Positions 51,060 to 61,885 of a stretch of 64,000 nucleotides of DNA are shown piece by piece; position 1 is the first letter of the stretch; every line of letters starts with the position of its first letter. Made by a program: the position numbers and the translations under genes. The DNA comes from Bacillota bacterium (GTDB taxonomy: Bacteria > Bacillota > Clostridia > Oscillospirales > Acutalibacteraceae), in NCBI GenBank assembly GCA_023412715.1, contig JAEZCC010000037.1:103057-167056 (forward strand), written 5' to 3'. The notes below the pieces were generated by a model. The model ran no database searches, had not been told where the DNA came from, and saw nothing but the letters and a program-made list of their open reading frames with translations.

Positions 51060-54000
51060 ATGGCTAATAAAGGTTTAAAAGGTATAACGTATACCATTGG
51101 AGCCGATACAACAGGGTTACAAAAAGCCTTACAGGATGTAAATAGTAAAACGAAAGATTTAAATTCAGAGTTAAGACAAGTTCAGCAATTGTTAAAACTT
51201 GATCCGAACAATGTAACCCTTTTAAAACAGAAACAGGATTTATTGAATCAGTCCATATCTGAAACGAAGGAAAAACTTAGTACCCTGAAGGACGCACAAA
51301 ATCAGGTCAACCAACAATTCCAGAATGGAGATATAGGCGAAGAACAATATAGAGCATTTCAGCGAGAAATAGAACAGACTGAGCAAAAATTAAAGTCTCT
51401 TGAAGATCAGGCCCGAAGTACAGGGTCAGTTTTAGGAACTCAACTGCAATCGGCAGGGGAGAAGATATCAGGCGCGGGTAAATCTATATCGGGTGCCGGT
51501 CAATCCTTAATGCCTGTTACAGGTGCTATCGCTGGAATCGGGGTCGCTGCTGTTGCTGCCGGTGATAATTTTGAAGCGCAAATGAGCCGCGTTAAGGCAA
51601 TCAGCGGTGCAACCGGACAGGATTTTGACGCTCTGAGAAATCAGGCGTTACAGCTTGGACAGGATACGGCTTTCTCTGCCGGTGAAGTGGCTCAAGGTAT
51701 GGAGAATCTTGCAAGCGCGGGTTTCAGCACGAAAGAGATTATGGAAGCTATGCCGGGTATGTTGGACTTAGCGGCTTCCAGCGGTGAAGATCTCGCGAGT
51801 AGCAGCGATATATGCGCTTCTACCCTTCGTGGTTTCGGTTTAGCTGCTAATGACGCTGGGCACGTTGCGGACGTATTGGCGAAAAGTTCAGCGGATACGA
51901 ATGCTTCTGTTGCTTCATTGGGCGATGCCATGAAATACATAGCTCCTATTGCTAACTCTGCCGGATGGAGTTTGGAACAGGTAACGGCGGCTATTGGTGA
52001 AATGGCCGATCAGGGTATTAAAGGTGAACAAGCTGGTACTACCTTGCGTGGTGCATTAACCAATTTAATGAATCCTTCAAGTGATGCGGCTAAAGCAATG
52101 CAATCCATTGGCTTTTCGGCTTATGACAGTCAGGGGAAGATGAAACCTCTGTCAGAGATCATAAGCGAACTTCAAACCAAAACAAAAAATCTGTCCGATA
52201 AACAGCGTGATAATATAATTGCGACAATTATGGGTACTAACGCTTTAAGTGGTATGCAAGTTCTACTTAAAGACGGTAGTTCTAATCTTGATAAATTAAC
52301 GGCTTCCCTTAGAAACTCTGATGGTGCTGCTAAAAGTATGGCTTCTACCATGCAGGGCAACACCAAAGGCGCAATTGAGCAAATGAAGGGCAGTATAGAA
52401 ACGGCGGCTATTAAAATTCAGACGGCATTAGCGCCGACAATTACTAAAATTGCGCAAAGTATTGAAGGACTTGTAAATAAATTTTCCTCTTTGTCCTCTT
52501 CTCAGCAGGAAACAATCATAAAGATTGCCGGTATTGTTGCTGCTGTTGCTCCCGCCTTGATTGTAATTGGTAAAATGACAACAGGTATCGGTGCAATCAC
52601 AACAGGCATTGGTAAAACAATTACGGCCATAACTGATTTTCATAAAGCATTAAGCGGCGGTGCGTCATTGGCGCATGCACTGTCTGCGGCCTTAACTCCT
52701 GCGGGTGCGGTTATCGCTGCCGTAGTCGCAATTGCAGCAGTTGTTGCTTTATTGGTAATTGGTATTAAGCACCTTTGGGACACGAACGAAGGGTTTCGCA
52801 ATACCGTTACTGGAATCTGGAACGGTATAAAAACACTTTTGCAGGATATTGGAAACTGGTTCGCTGGGCCATTTACCCAATTCTTTACGACTTCTTTTAA
52901 TACAGTTAAAAATATATGGCAGGGCATTCCTGGTTTCTTTACAGGGTTATGGAATAGTATTAAATCAGGCGCTAACGGTATCGGAAGCGGCGTTGTAACG
53001 GCTTTTAACGGATTGAAAACCGGAGTTCTTAATGTGATGGCGGGTATCCAGAGCGGACTTACAACGGCGTGGAACGCTATCAAATCGGTTCTTACGGCTT
53101 TAATTCAACCGTTGGTAAATGGCATTCTGGATTTCTGGAGGGCTATTCAACCGGGGTTGCAGAATATTATGGCCGGTGTGCAAAATGTTCTCAGCGGCGC
53201 ATGGGAAATAATCAAGAATGTCGTTCTTGCTCCTGTCCTGCTGATTTGCGATCTTATTACGGGTAATTTTGGCAAGATGGGGAGCGATTTAGGCCATATT
53301 TGGGACAACATCAAAAACGGTGCAATGCAGGTATGGACCGGGCTGCAACAGTATTTCAGCGGAATCATTCAGGTCATAGTCGGAATTTTCACGACCGCGT
53401 GGACGCACATCACCGAAAATATCACAGCGGCATGGAACGGAATTAAAGCAATTACCATAACCGTATGGAACGCTATCTCGCAATTTTTCACACAGTTATG
53501 GGTAAATATCGGAAACGGTATAAAATCCGCATGGACAGGTTTTTGGATGACCGTAAATAATCTATGTAACACAATCAAGAACGGAATTATCACTATCTGG
53601 AATTCCGTGATTGCGTGGTTCAAGAATCTTCCCGGAACGCTGTTGATCATCGGAGCGAATATGTTCACCTCGATGCGAAACGGCGTAAACAGCACGATTA
53701 ACAACGTGGTAAGCGCGATCAAGACCGGGATCGGAGCGGCAATTGACTGGATCAAGGCACTCCCGGGCGAGGCTATCCAGTGGGGCAAGGATATCATCGA
53801 TGGGATCGTGCAAGGTATTAAAGATGCCGCTGATGCCGTGGGTGACGCAGTAAAGGGCGTTGCTCAGAATATACGGAAATTTCTCCATTTCTCTGTGCCA
53901 GACGAAGGGCCTTTGGTGGACTTTCAGTCATGGATGCCTGATATGATGGAAGGATTGCGTGAAGGTATTCTTTCTAATCTGGATCGTGTAAATGATGCAG

Positions 54001-54323
54001 CAGCTAAAGTGGGGCAAGCAATTAAATCAGCTATTCCAACAGATTTAAGCCTGAACATCAATTCCAGCATTGCCGGAATGAACGGTTTGAAAGCAGCGAC
54101 GGCAACCGCTGGTTCGTATTCTTACAGTAATAGTACCCCTGTCATGTTCAGCATAAAAATGGGAGATATAAATATAAAGGGTAATGCTGATCAGAACACT
54201 TTAAATCAGATGAAGCGTGAGCAGCAGGGACAGATTGATCAAATGAAAAAGGAGCTATACGGATTTATTGGTGAATTATCCAACATTCAACTTGATGCTG
54301 TCCAAAGAATGACAAGGCGTTAA
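51060..54323 (+). CDS. Tape measure protein
   Basis: 1087 aa. It sets siphovirus tail length (about 160 nm by the usual 1.5 angstrom per residue rule). N-terminal coiled coil (LQDVNSKTKDLNSELRQVQQLLKLDPNN...), the conserved TMP core (MENLASAGFSTKEIMEAMPGMLDLAASSG, TTLRGALTNLMNPS), two hydrophobic segments (about 480-580), and repeated Trp/Thr-rich helical units (TAWNAIKSVLT, VWNAISQFFTQLW). It is the last morphogenesis gene; no distal tail, lysin or holin genes follow. Confidence 0.95.
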   Translation: MANKGLKGITYTIGADTTGLQKALQDVNSKTKDLNSELRQVQQLLKLDPNNVTLLKQKQDLLNQSISETKEKLSTLKDAQNQVNQQFQNGDIGEEQYRAFQREIEQTEQKLKSLEDQARSTGSVLGTQLQSAGEKISGAGKSISGAGQSLMPVTGAIAGIGVAAVAAGDNFEAQMSRVKAISGATGQDFDALRNQALQLGQDTAFSAGEVAQGMENLASAGFSTKEIMEAMPGMLDLAASSGEDLASSSDICASTLRGFGLAANDAGHVADVLAKSSADTNASVASLGDAMKYIAPIANSAGWSLEQVTAAIGEMADQGIKGEQAGTTLRGALTNLMNPSSDAAKAMQSIGFSAYDSQGKMKPLSEIISELQTKTKNLSDKQRDNIIATIMGTNALSGMQVLLKDGSSNLDKLTASLRNSDGAAKSMASTMQGNTKGAIEQMKGSIETAAIKIQTALAPTITKIAQSIEGLVNKFSSLSSSQQETIIKIAGIVAAVAPALIVIGKMTTGIGAITTGIGKTITAITDFHKALSGGASLAHALSAALTPAGAVIAAVVAIAAVVALLVIGIKHLWDTNEGFRNTVTGIWNGIKTLLQDIGNWFAGPFTQFFTTSFNTVKNIWQGIPGFFTGLWNSIKSGANGIGSGVVTAFNGLKTGVLNVMAGIQSGLTTAWNAIKSVLTALIQPLVNGILDFWRAIQPGLQNIMAGVQNVLSGAWEIIKNVVLAPVLLICDLITGNFGKMGSDLGHIWDNIKNGAMQVWTGLQQYFSGIIQVIVGIFTTAWTHITENITAAWNGIKAITITVWNAISQFFTQLWVNIGNGIKSAWTGFWMTVNNLCNTIKNGIITIWNSVIAWFKNLPGTLLIIGANMFTSMRNGVNSTINNVVSAIKTGIGAAIDWIKALPGEAIQWGKDIIDGIVQGIKDAADAVGDAVKGVAQNIRKFLHFSVPDEGPLVDFQSWMPDMMEGLREGILSNLDRVNDAAAKVGQAIKSAIPTDLSLNINSSIAGMNGLKAATATAGSYSYSNSTPVMFSIKMGDINIKGNADQNTLNQMKREQQGQIDQMKKELYGFIGELSNIQLDAVQRMTRR

Positions 54324-54326
54324 TAA

Positions 54327-54366
54327 AAAAGGAGACTGTCATAAAAAACAATCTCCTTTATTTTTT
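54327..54366 (+). terminator. Terminator after the tape measure gene
   Basis: AAAGGAGA pairs with TCTCCTTT across an A-rich loop and is followed by ATTTTTTG. It closes the late operon immediately behind the tape measure. Confidence 0.8.
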
Positions 54367-54385
54367 GCAATTTTTATTGCAAGTA

Positions 54386-54622
54386 TTAAACTTGCTTTTT
54401 GAGTATTCCCAAAATCTCATCCGGGGATTTACCGGTTTTGCTGATGAACTCCTGAAGCTCTTCCAGCTTTTTAGCGTTCTGAGCGTCAAGGATGCCCTGC
54501 TTCTGAGCTTTTAAATCTTTAATGCGCTCATCAATTTTGGACTTCTTGGTTTCTTCATCCGTTATTTGATCATCAAGCCTCTGTAACTTCTCTTCATCGG
54601 TAAGCTGTTTTCCTCTTGGCAT
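54386..54622 (-). CDS. Small charged coiled-coil protein
   Basis: 78 aa from ATG 54622 (GGAG 8 nt upstream). MPRGKQLTDEEKLQRLDD... is a charged coiled coil ending in ELQEFISKTGKSPDEILGIL. Such proteins are common in Firmicute mobile elements; function unknown. It faces the late genes and may be the right-end cargo gene. Confidence 0.65.
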   Translation of the reverse strand: MPRGKQLTDEEKLQRLDDQITDEETKKSKIDERIKDLKAQKQGILDAQNAKKLEELQEFISKTGKSPDEILGILKKQV

Positions 54623-54631
54623 AGGGATCAC

Positions 54632-54958
54632 TCCTTTTTTATAGATTATTTTACATCATTATAGGAAAGAAGTAAATATATTATACAATAATTGGGGGAA
54701 ACCTGAAGTATCTTTATGATTTCCCTATTATATCGTTTAGGATTTATTTTTTAGAATACAACGAAAAGTTTATTCAGTTGACGAAATCTGTAAATTGTGA
54801 TATTATATCTTATAATATGAATATGGTTTACTGCTTAATTGCGATAACTATACTCATAAATCAGGCAAAAATACTTAATAAAAGTGATAGTCAAAACTTT
54901 AGAATGTGGCTTCATTAGTGGATTTTCTATGTGAAACATACTGCAAAACATAGGAGCA
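54632..54958. other. Gene-free right end of the element
   Basis: AT-rich 327 bp with no supported gene. Two AAACATA copies near 54932-54952, directly before attR, could be right-arm integrase sites. Confidence 0.4.
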
Positions 54959-55027
54959 AACGAGTGGGGCTACAGCAACAAGGTTCTCGACCTCATCAAG
55001 CACATGTTCAAAGTGGACCACGAATAA
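54959..55027 (+). repeat. attR: right 69-bp direct repeat
   Basis: Exact copy of 26417-26485, encoding the last 22 residues and stop of GAPDH but without the rest of the gene. Host sequence, including the original gap terminator, resumes after it. Confidence 0.95.
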
Positions 55028-55049
55028 TTTTTCCCTTTGCTGAAAGACA

Positions 55050-55089
55050 AGCGCTCCCGTCCGGATGACCCGGACAGGAGCGCTTTTTG
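55050..55089 (+). terminator. Original gap terminator, displaced
   Basis: AGCGCTCC...GTCCGG / CCGGAC...GGAGCGCT stem followed by TTTTT, 22 bp past the displaced gap stop codon. Before insertion it ended the gap transcript. Confidence 0.85.
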
Positions 55090-55102
55090 CAGTAAAAAAA
55101 GC

Positions 55103-55138
55103 TCCGGCTGTATCAAAAATGCTTTTGATACAGCCGGA
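55103..55138. terminator. Second strong hairpin downstream of attR
   Basis: A perfect 16-bp stem (TCCGGCTGTATCAAAA and its complement, 4-nt loop) with AGCCTTTT after it; backup terminator for gap in the original arrangement. Confidence 0.6.
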
Positions 55139-55252
55139 AGCCTTTTCCCGGGCCGTTTGAGGTTCGGAGTGAAAGCCTTTTGCGGATACGCAGTGCTCTT
55201 CGGGCCCACGGAAGTCCGCCGGGAGTTTCCTTTGATTCTCCCGCCAAAACGG

Positions 55253-55278
55253 AAAAAGCCCGCCGAAATTCAGCGGGC
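55253..55278 (-). terminator. Terminator of the gltX-glnS operon
   Basis: GCCCGC/GCGGGC stem with a 9-nt loop, followed on the minus strand by TTTTT; 48 bp past the glutaredoxin-like gene. Confidence 0.8.
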
Positions 55279-55325
55279 TTTTCGTTGCGGCGGGGTTTGG
55301 CTTGACAGCGGCGGCCCGCCGTACG

Positions 55326-55592
55326 CTATTGCTTCAGCGCTTCGCGGAAGACTTCGTCCACTTTTTCCAGCGTGGGCACGCCTTCCATTATCTTTTTCGA
55401 GCCGACGAAGAACGTTGGCACATACCAGTAGTCGTACCCTTCGGTCTTTTCCGGCTCGCGGTTCTCTTCGATCACGTCGAAGTCCACATTCCGGTAAGCC
55501 GGATTTCTTTCTTTCAGCTCTTCTATCATCCGGAAAGCCTGCCTGCAGTACGGGCAGGTGTCCAGAATCATCATTTTAACCTGCTTCGGCAT
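55326..55592 (-). CDS. Glutaredoxin/thioredoxin-like protein
   Basis: 88 aa. Thioredoxin fold with redox motif CPYC in MMILDTCPYCRQAFRMIEEL and the cis-proline segment YVPTFFVGSKKIMEGVP. Start at 55592 (MPKQVKMM) follows AAGGAGG. It is probably a cytosolic thiol oxidoreductase. It lies 36 bp after glnS and may share its transcript. Confidence 0.88.
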   Translation of the reverse strand: MPKQVKMMILDTCPYCRQAFRMIEELKERNPAYRNVDFDVIEENREPEKTEGYDYWYVPTFFVGSKKIMEGVPTLEKVDEVFREALKQ

Positions 55593-55628
55593 GGCCGAAT
55601 CGCCTCCTTCGGCGTCAATCTGCATGCT

Positions 55629-57302
<1,674 letters not shown>

Positions 57303-57314
57303 CTTGCAGGCTCC

Positions 57315-58775
57315 TTATGTGTCAAGTTTGTGCAGCCCCAGGGTCAGCCGCCGCAGGGACTCTTCTCTGCCGAGAATGCAGAGGATTTCGAACGCGCCGC
57401 CGGGCGTCACCACAAGGCCCGAGGCGGCGATGCGCACCGGCCACAGCAGTGTTCCGTTCTTTACGCCGAGCCGCTGCGCAAGCTCCATCATGGCGCCGTG
57501 AATGCCCGCGAGGCTCCAGTCCGCGAGGCCCTGCAGCACCGGGATGGAGGCTTTCAGCATGTCGGCGGAATTTTCCAGGTTCGTTTTGCTCTTTTTGTTG
57601 ACGAACGCTTCGGCGGAATAATCCGGCAGGCAGCGGAAGAACGCCAGCATGTCCGGAATCTCCGTCAGCCTCGTGACACGCGGCTGAAGAATCGCGGCCA
57701 GCACCTCCCACGGGCGTTCCCCCTGCGGGAAGGCCCTGCGGAAGTACGGCATGGCGCGGCGGATAAATTCCTCCTGCGGCATGGCGCGCAGGTATTCGCC
57801 GTTCATCCACTGCAGCTTTTCGTAGTCGAAGACCGCGGGGGATTTGCTGATGCCGTCGAGGGAGAAGTTTTCGGCCAGCTCGCCCAGCGTGAAGATTTCA
57901 CGGTTGTCCTTCGGGCACCACCCGAGCAGGGCTATGTAGTTGACGATGGCCTCCGGCAGGTATCCGTCGGCCACAAGATCCGCGAAACCGGTCGAGCCGT
58001 GCCGTTTGCTGAGCTTCGACACGCTGCCGTCCTCGTTTTTGCCCATGATGAGCGGCAGGTGCACATAGACCGGCACGTCCCACCCGAACGCCTCGTACAG
58101 CAGCTTGTATTTCGGCGTGGAGGAGAGGTACTCGCTGCCGCGCACGACATGGGTGATTTTCATGAGATGATCGTCGACGACGTTCGCAAAATTGTACGTG
58201 GGGAATCCGTCGGACTTGAGCAGGATCTGGTCTTCCAGCTCTTTGTTCTCGATGGTAATCGGCCCGTAGACCACGTCGTCGAAGGCCGTGGAGCCGTCGA
58301 GCGGCATTTTCTGCCGGATGACGTGCGGCGTCCCGGCTGCAAGAAGCTGGTCCACCTCTTCTTTGGGCAGGCTGCGGCAATGGCGGTCGTAACCGCCGCC
58401 GTTCTCCGATTTGGTTTCATGAAGCTGCTCGAGGCGCTCTTTGGTGCAGAAGCAGTAGTAGGCCTTATCTTCGGCCACCAGCTGTTCCGCGTACTTCTTA
58501 TAGATTTCTTTGCGCTTGCTTTGCACGTAGGGGCCGTAATCGCCCCCGACGTCCGGCCCTTCGTCGTGCGCAAGGCCGACCTGGCGCAGCGTGTCGTAAA
58601 TTACTTCCACGGCGCCGGGAACATACCGTTCCTGGTCGGTGTCCTCGATGCGGAGGATGAAATCGCCCCCGTTCGACTTTGCAATCAGGTATTCAAACAG
58701 AGCCGTACGCAGGTTGCCTACATGCATAAAACCCGTCGGGCTCGGGGCGAACCTGGTCCTGACTTTCTGCTGCAT
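57315..58775 (-). CDS. gltX: Glutamyl-tRNA synthetase
   Basis: 486 aa from ATG 58775 (MQQKVRTRFAPSPTGFMHVG); the longer open frame upstream runs through non-coding and an opposite reading of the VanY gene. HIGH motif PSPTGFMHVGNLRTAL, KMSKS motif VSKLSKRHGST, and a helical anticodon-binding C-terminus. First gene of the gltX-glnS operon. Confidence 0.97.
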   Translation of the reverse strand: MQQKVRTRFAPSPTGFMHVGNLRTALFEYLIAKSNGGDFILRIEDTDQERYVPGAVEVIYDTLRQVGLAHDEGPDVGGDYGPYVQSKRKEIYKKYAEQLVAEDKAYYCFCTKERLEQLHETKSENGGGYDRHCRSLPKEEVDQLLAAGTPHVIRQKMPLDGSTAFDDVVYGPITIENKELEDQILLKSDGFPTYNFANVVDDHLMKITHVVRGSEYLSSTPKYKLLYEAFGWDVPVYVHLPLIMGKNEDGSVSKLSKRHGSTGFADLVADGYLPEAIVNYIALLGWCPKDNREIFTLGELAENFSLDGISKSPAVFDYEKLQWMNGEYLRAMPQEEFIRRAMPYFRRAFPQGERPWEVLAAILQPRVTRLTEIPDMLAFFRCLPDYSAEAFVNKKSKTNLENSADMLKASIPVLQGLADWSLAGIHGAMMELAQRLGVKNGTLLWPVRIAASGLVVTPGGAFEILCILGREESLRRLTLGLHKLDT

Positions 58776-58882
58776 AAATCGTAGCCCTCCTGAAAAGACT
58801 TTTATCGGCGGCCGCAGCCGGAAAACGCCCGGTCTGCATCCGGCGGCCGATTCTCCAATTATAACAAAATCCGACCGGATAA

Positions 58883-59659
58883 TCAATTCGCGGCCGTCGT
58901 TTTTTGTCCGGACTGAAGGTATTCCTCCAGGCACTGGCCGGAGATTTTCATCGCCACCGCGTTTGTCGCGCCGACGTACCGGTAATGCCACGGCTCGTAC
59001 TTGATGCGCGTGATCTCCTGCTTGTCCTTCGGGTAGCGCAGGATGAAGCCGTATTCCTGCGCATGCGCGTTGAGCCACCGGAAGGCGGGCGTCTGGTCGA
59101 AGTCGTCGCGCACGCCGTTGAGGTCCAGCGCGAGGCCCGTGGCGTGCTCGCTGCACCCGGGCCTCGCGACGGAGCGCTCCGCAAAGGTTTCCGCCACGGC
59201 ACGCGTGGGGTACGTCTTCCGGTAAAGCTCGACTTCCTGCTCGAACAGCTCGCCCTGGCGCTCGACGCTTCGGTAGGCGGAGGAAATCCATAAAGAAATC
59301 CCGTCTCTCGCCGCGGCGTCGCGCATGGCGACATACGGCGCCTCCACGCTCGCGTCCATCTCGATTCCGGAGAAGGTCACGAGGTTCGGCCTGTACCAGT
59401 CCGGCAGCTTTTCAGCCGGGTTCACCAAAACCAGCGAGCGGTCCATGACCTTTCTGGAAGCGCCGTCCCCGGCAGCGGAAGAAGCGGAAGAACCGCCCCC
59501 CGCCGAAGAAGCGGTACTCTGTGCCGGAGCGTTCTGCGTTTTGGGCGTTTTTCCGCCGAAGGTTGAAAGTAGCAGCCAGCCGCCGGCCGCCGTGCAGACG
59601 GCCAGAACGGCGAGAGCCGATGCGGCCCGCCGGAATCTGAGCCGATCCCGTTTTTCCAT
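58883..59659 (-). CDS. VanY-type D-alanyl-D-alanine carboxypeptidase (M15B)
   Basis: 258 aa. N-terminal transmembrane anchor, Ser/Ala/Gly-rich linker, then the M15 domain with zinc ligands in SEHATGLALDLN and EPWHYRYVG, and the upstream ISSAYRSVERQ segment. It trims the terminal D-Ala from peptidoglycan stem peptides outside the membrane. The start at 59659 has GGGGG 8 nt upstream. No van resistance genes adjoin it, so this is a housekeeping member. Confidence 0.92.
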   Translation of the reverse strand: MEKRDRLRFRRAASALAVLAVCTAAGGWLLLSTFGGKTPKTQNAPAQSTASSAGGGSSASSAAGDGASRKVMDRSLVLVNPAEKLPDWYRPNLVTFSGIEMDASVEAPYVAMRDAAARDGISLWISSAYRSVERQGELFEQEVELYRKTYPTRAVAETFAERSVARPGCSEHATGLALDLNGVRDDFDQTPAFRWLNAHAQEYGFILRYPKDKQEITRIKYEPWHYRYVGATNAVAMKISGQCLEEYLQSGQKTTAAN

Positions 59660-59779
59660 CCCGAACATCCCCCTGAATTTACTTCAGGCTTAGTATGGGA
59701 AAAATTGCGGGAATCATTCGGAATGCGGGCCCGCGCTTTGAAATCCGCCGGGAGAGAAACCGGAGGGAAAAGCCTTGTT

Positions 59780-60100
59780 TCAGCCCAGGCGCACAGCGGT
59801 GCCGGAAGCCGTCACCATCAGCATGGTTCCGCCTTCGCCCAGCGTCTCGTAGTCGAGCTTTACGCCGACGACGGCGTCCGCGCCGAGAGCAGCCGCGCGC
59901 CGTTCCATCTCGTGGATGGCGTCGGTCCTTGCCTGGATCAGCTCTTCTTCATAGGAGCCGGAGCGCCCGCCGAAGAAGTTCGTCAAGCCCGCGGCGATGT
60001 CCCGCACAAAATTGACGCCGGCGACGACTTCCCCGAAGACGATGCCGAGGTAGGCGGTGATGTGCTGGCCTTCAATGGACGGTGTGGTCGTGGAGATCAT
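59780..60100 (-). CDS. YbjQ/UPF0145-family protein
   Basis: 106 aa. Small family of unknown function, forming beta-rich oligomers. Typical GQHITAYLGIVFGEVVAGVNFVRD N-terminus and AAALGADAVVGVKLDYETL signature. Single gene between VanY and sdaAB. Confidence 0.93.
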   Translation of the reverse strand: MISTTTPSIEGQHITAYLGIVFGEVVAGVNFVRDIAAGLTNFFGGRSGSYEEELIQARTDAIHEMERRAAALGADAVVGVKLDYETLGEGGTMLMVTASGTAVRLG

Positions 60101-60206
60101 AACATTCAGCCCCGTTCTTTTTTAAGTTCATTATACCTTTTTACGGGAAAAAGGCAACGGGGGAAGGCAGGGAAAAAGTTTTGCGGCCCTCCCGCCGGGA
60201 AATGCC

Positions 60207-60235
60207 TTGCAAAGTCCGGCGAAGCGTTCTAAAAT
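60207..60235 (+). promoter_or_regulatory. Promoter of sdaAB-sdaAA
   Basis: TTGCAA (60207-60212), 17-nt spacer, TAAAAT (60230-60235), about 65 bp upstream of the sdaAB ATG. Confidence 0.55.
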
Positions 60236-60306
60236 GGAGCAGGGTTTTCGGCTGCTGTTCAGGCCGGCGCCCGCCGGCGCTTCCCGGCGGCAGGACGGAG
60301 GATTTT

Positions 60307-60969
60307 ATGGGTATTTTCGATATCATGGGCCCCGTTATGGTCGGCCCTTCCAGCTCTCACACGGCCGGCGCGGTGCGCATCGGCTACGTGACGCGCAAGC
60401 TTCTGGGCGAGCAGCCCGTTTCCGCGGAGCTGCTGCTGCACGGATCTTTCGCCGCGACGGGCGCGGGCCACGGCACCGACCGGGCGCTTGTCGCGGGGCT
60501 TCTCGGCATGAAGCCGGACGACGAGCGGATTCCCCGCAGCTTCGAGCTGGCAAAGCAGCAGAACATCGCCCTGAAGGTCGGCAGCGTTTCGCTGCGCAAC
60601 GCCCACCCGAACACGGTGGTCCTGAAGGTCAGGGGAGCGGGCGGACGCGAGCTGGAGGTGGAGGCCTCGTCGCTCGGCGGGGGAAGAATCAAAATCTGCC
60701 GCATCGACGGCATTGCGACGAATTTTTCCGGCGACTGCCCCACGCTTGTGGTGCACAATCTGGATCAGCCGGGCCATGTGGCGGAGGTGACGTCTCTGCT
60801 TTCGCGGTACCGTGTCAATATTGCGACCATGCAGCTTTACCGGGACGTGCGTGGCGGGTACGCCGTGATGGTGCTGGAGTGCGACCAGCCGATTCCCGCG
60901 GCCTCGCTGGAATCGCTTTCGAAGATGCCGGGCATTCTGAAGATCACTTACCTGAATCTCGACCAGTAA
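60307..60969 (+). CDS. sdaAB: L-serine dehydratase, beta subunit
   Basis: 220 aa. With SdaAA it deaminates L-serine to pyruvate using a 4Fe-4S cluster. MGPVMVGPSSSHTAGAVRIG is the beta-domain signature; a C-terminal ACT domain (TLVVHNLDQPGHVAEVTSLLSRYRVNIATMQL) suggests serine sensing. The ATG at 60307 follows ACGGAGGA. sdaAA follows 16 bp later. Confidence 0.96.
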   Translation: MGIFDIMGPVMVGPSSSHTAGAVRIGYVTRKLLGEQPVSAELLLHGSFAATGAGHGTDRALVAGLLGMKPDDERIPRSFELAKQQNIALKVGSVSLRNAHPNTVVLKVRGAGGRELEVEASSLGGGRIKICRIDGIATNFSGDCPTLVVHNLDQPGHVAEVTSLLSRYRVNIATMQLYRDVRGGYAVMVLECDQPIPAASLESLSKMPGILKITYLNLDQ

Positions 60970-60985
60970 AAAGGAGCTTTGTGTT

Positions 60986-61882
60986 ATGGCTTTTACATCT
61001 GTGGCAGATATGCTGGCAGCGGCGGAAAAGCAGAAGCTGCCGCTGTGGGAGGTCGTGCTGAACGACGACTGCCGCGACCGCGGCATCGCCCGCGAAGCGT
61101 CCCTCCGCCAGATGGCCGCGCTTTGGGAAGCGATGAAGGACGCCAGCCGCCATTACAACGCGCAGGCAAAGTCGGCCAGCGGGTTCGTGGGCGGCGACGG
61201 GGAAAAGATGCTGCGGTTTGCTTCCGGCACGGATTCGATCGGCGGCCCGTTCCTCGGCAGAATCGCCGCCCAGGCGCTGCGCATGGGCGAGAGCAACGCC
61301 TGCATGAAGCGCATCGTCGCCGCGCCGACCGCGGGCTCCTGCGGCGTGCTGCCGGCGGTGCTGATTCCGCTGGCCGAACGGGACGGCCTGCCGGACGGCG
61401 AGGTCGTGCAGGGCTTATTTGTCGCGGCGGGGTTCGGGCAGGTGATCGCGTCGCGGGCGTCGATATCGGGCGCCGAAGGCGGCTGCCAGGCGGAGATCGG
61501 CTCCGCTTCCGCGATGGCCGCGGCCACGCTTGTGAGCATAAAAAAAGGCACCCCTCAAATGAGTGCCCATGCGTGCGCCATGGCGCTGATGAACCTGCTT
61601 GGCCTTGTGTGCGACCCGGTGGCCGGCCTTGTCGAAATACCATGCGTCAAGCGGAATGTGGCGGGGGCGGTCAACGCCGTCAGCTGCGCCGACATGGCCC
61701 TTGCGGGCATTGCGAGCGTCATTCCGGCGGACGAGGTGATCGACGCGATGCGCATGGTAGGGGAGTCCCTGCCGAGCTCCCTGCGGGAAACGGGGCAGGG
61801 GGGAATTGCGGCGACGCCTACCGCGGTCAGAGCAGCCGAAATCGTCCGTGGGCGGGAGAGGTTCCCCGCGCAGGACGGCTGA
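60986..61882 (+). CDS. sdaAA: L-serine dehydratase, alpha subunit
   Basis: 298 aa. Catalytic subunit with the cluster-binding cysteines in APTAGSCGVLPAVLIPL, EGGCQAEIGSASAMAAA and the VCDPVAGLVEIPCVKRN segment. AAAGGAG precedes the ATG. It ends 3 bp from the convergent comFB stop. Confidence 0.97.
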   Translation: MAFTSVADMLAAAEKQKLPLWEVVLNDDCRDRGIAREASLRQMAALWEAMKDASRHYNAQAKSASGFVGGDGEKMLRFASGTDSIGGPFLGRIAAQALRMGESNACMKRIVAAPTAGSCGVLPAVLIPLAERDGLPDGEVVQGLFVAAGFGQVIASRASISGAEGGCQAEIGSASAMAAATLVSIKKGTPQMSAHACAMALMNLLGLVCDPVAGLVEIPCVKRNVAGAVNAVSCADMALAGIASVIPADEVIDAMRMVGESLPSSLRETGQGGIAATPTAVRAAEIVRGRERFPAQDG

Positions 61883-61885
61883 CGT

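Larger units (their letters stand above)
26417..55027. mobile_element. 28.5-kb prophage-like element integrated in the 3' end of gap
   Basis: The boundaries are a perfect 69-bp direct repeat. The interior is markedly more AT-rich than both flanks. Gene order is siphovirus-like: integrase at the left end, lysogeny/cargo genes, repressor, early genes, origin and initiator, polymerase, then the HK97-type packaging, head and tail block up to the tape measure. Distal-tail, receptor-binding, holin and endolysin genes are missing, and the large terminase is broken. It is probably a defective or helper-dependent prophage. Excision is plausible because the integrase and both att repeats look intact. 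Confidence 0.93.
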
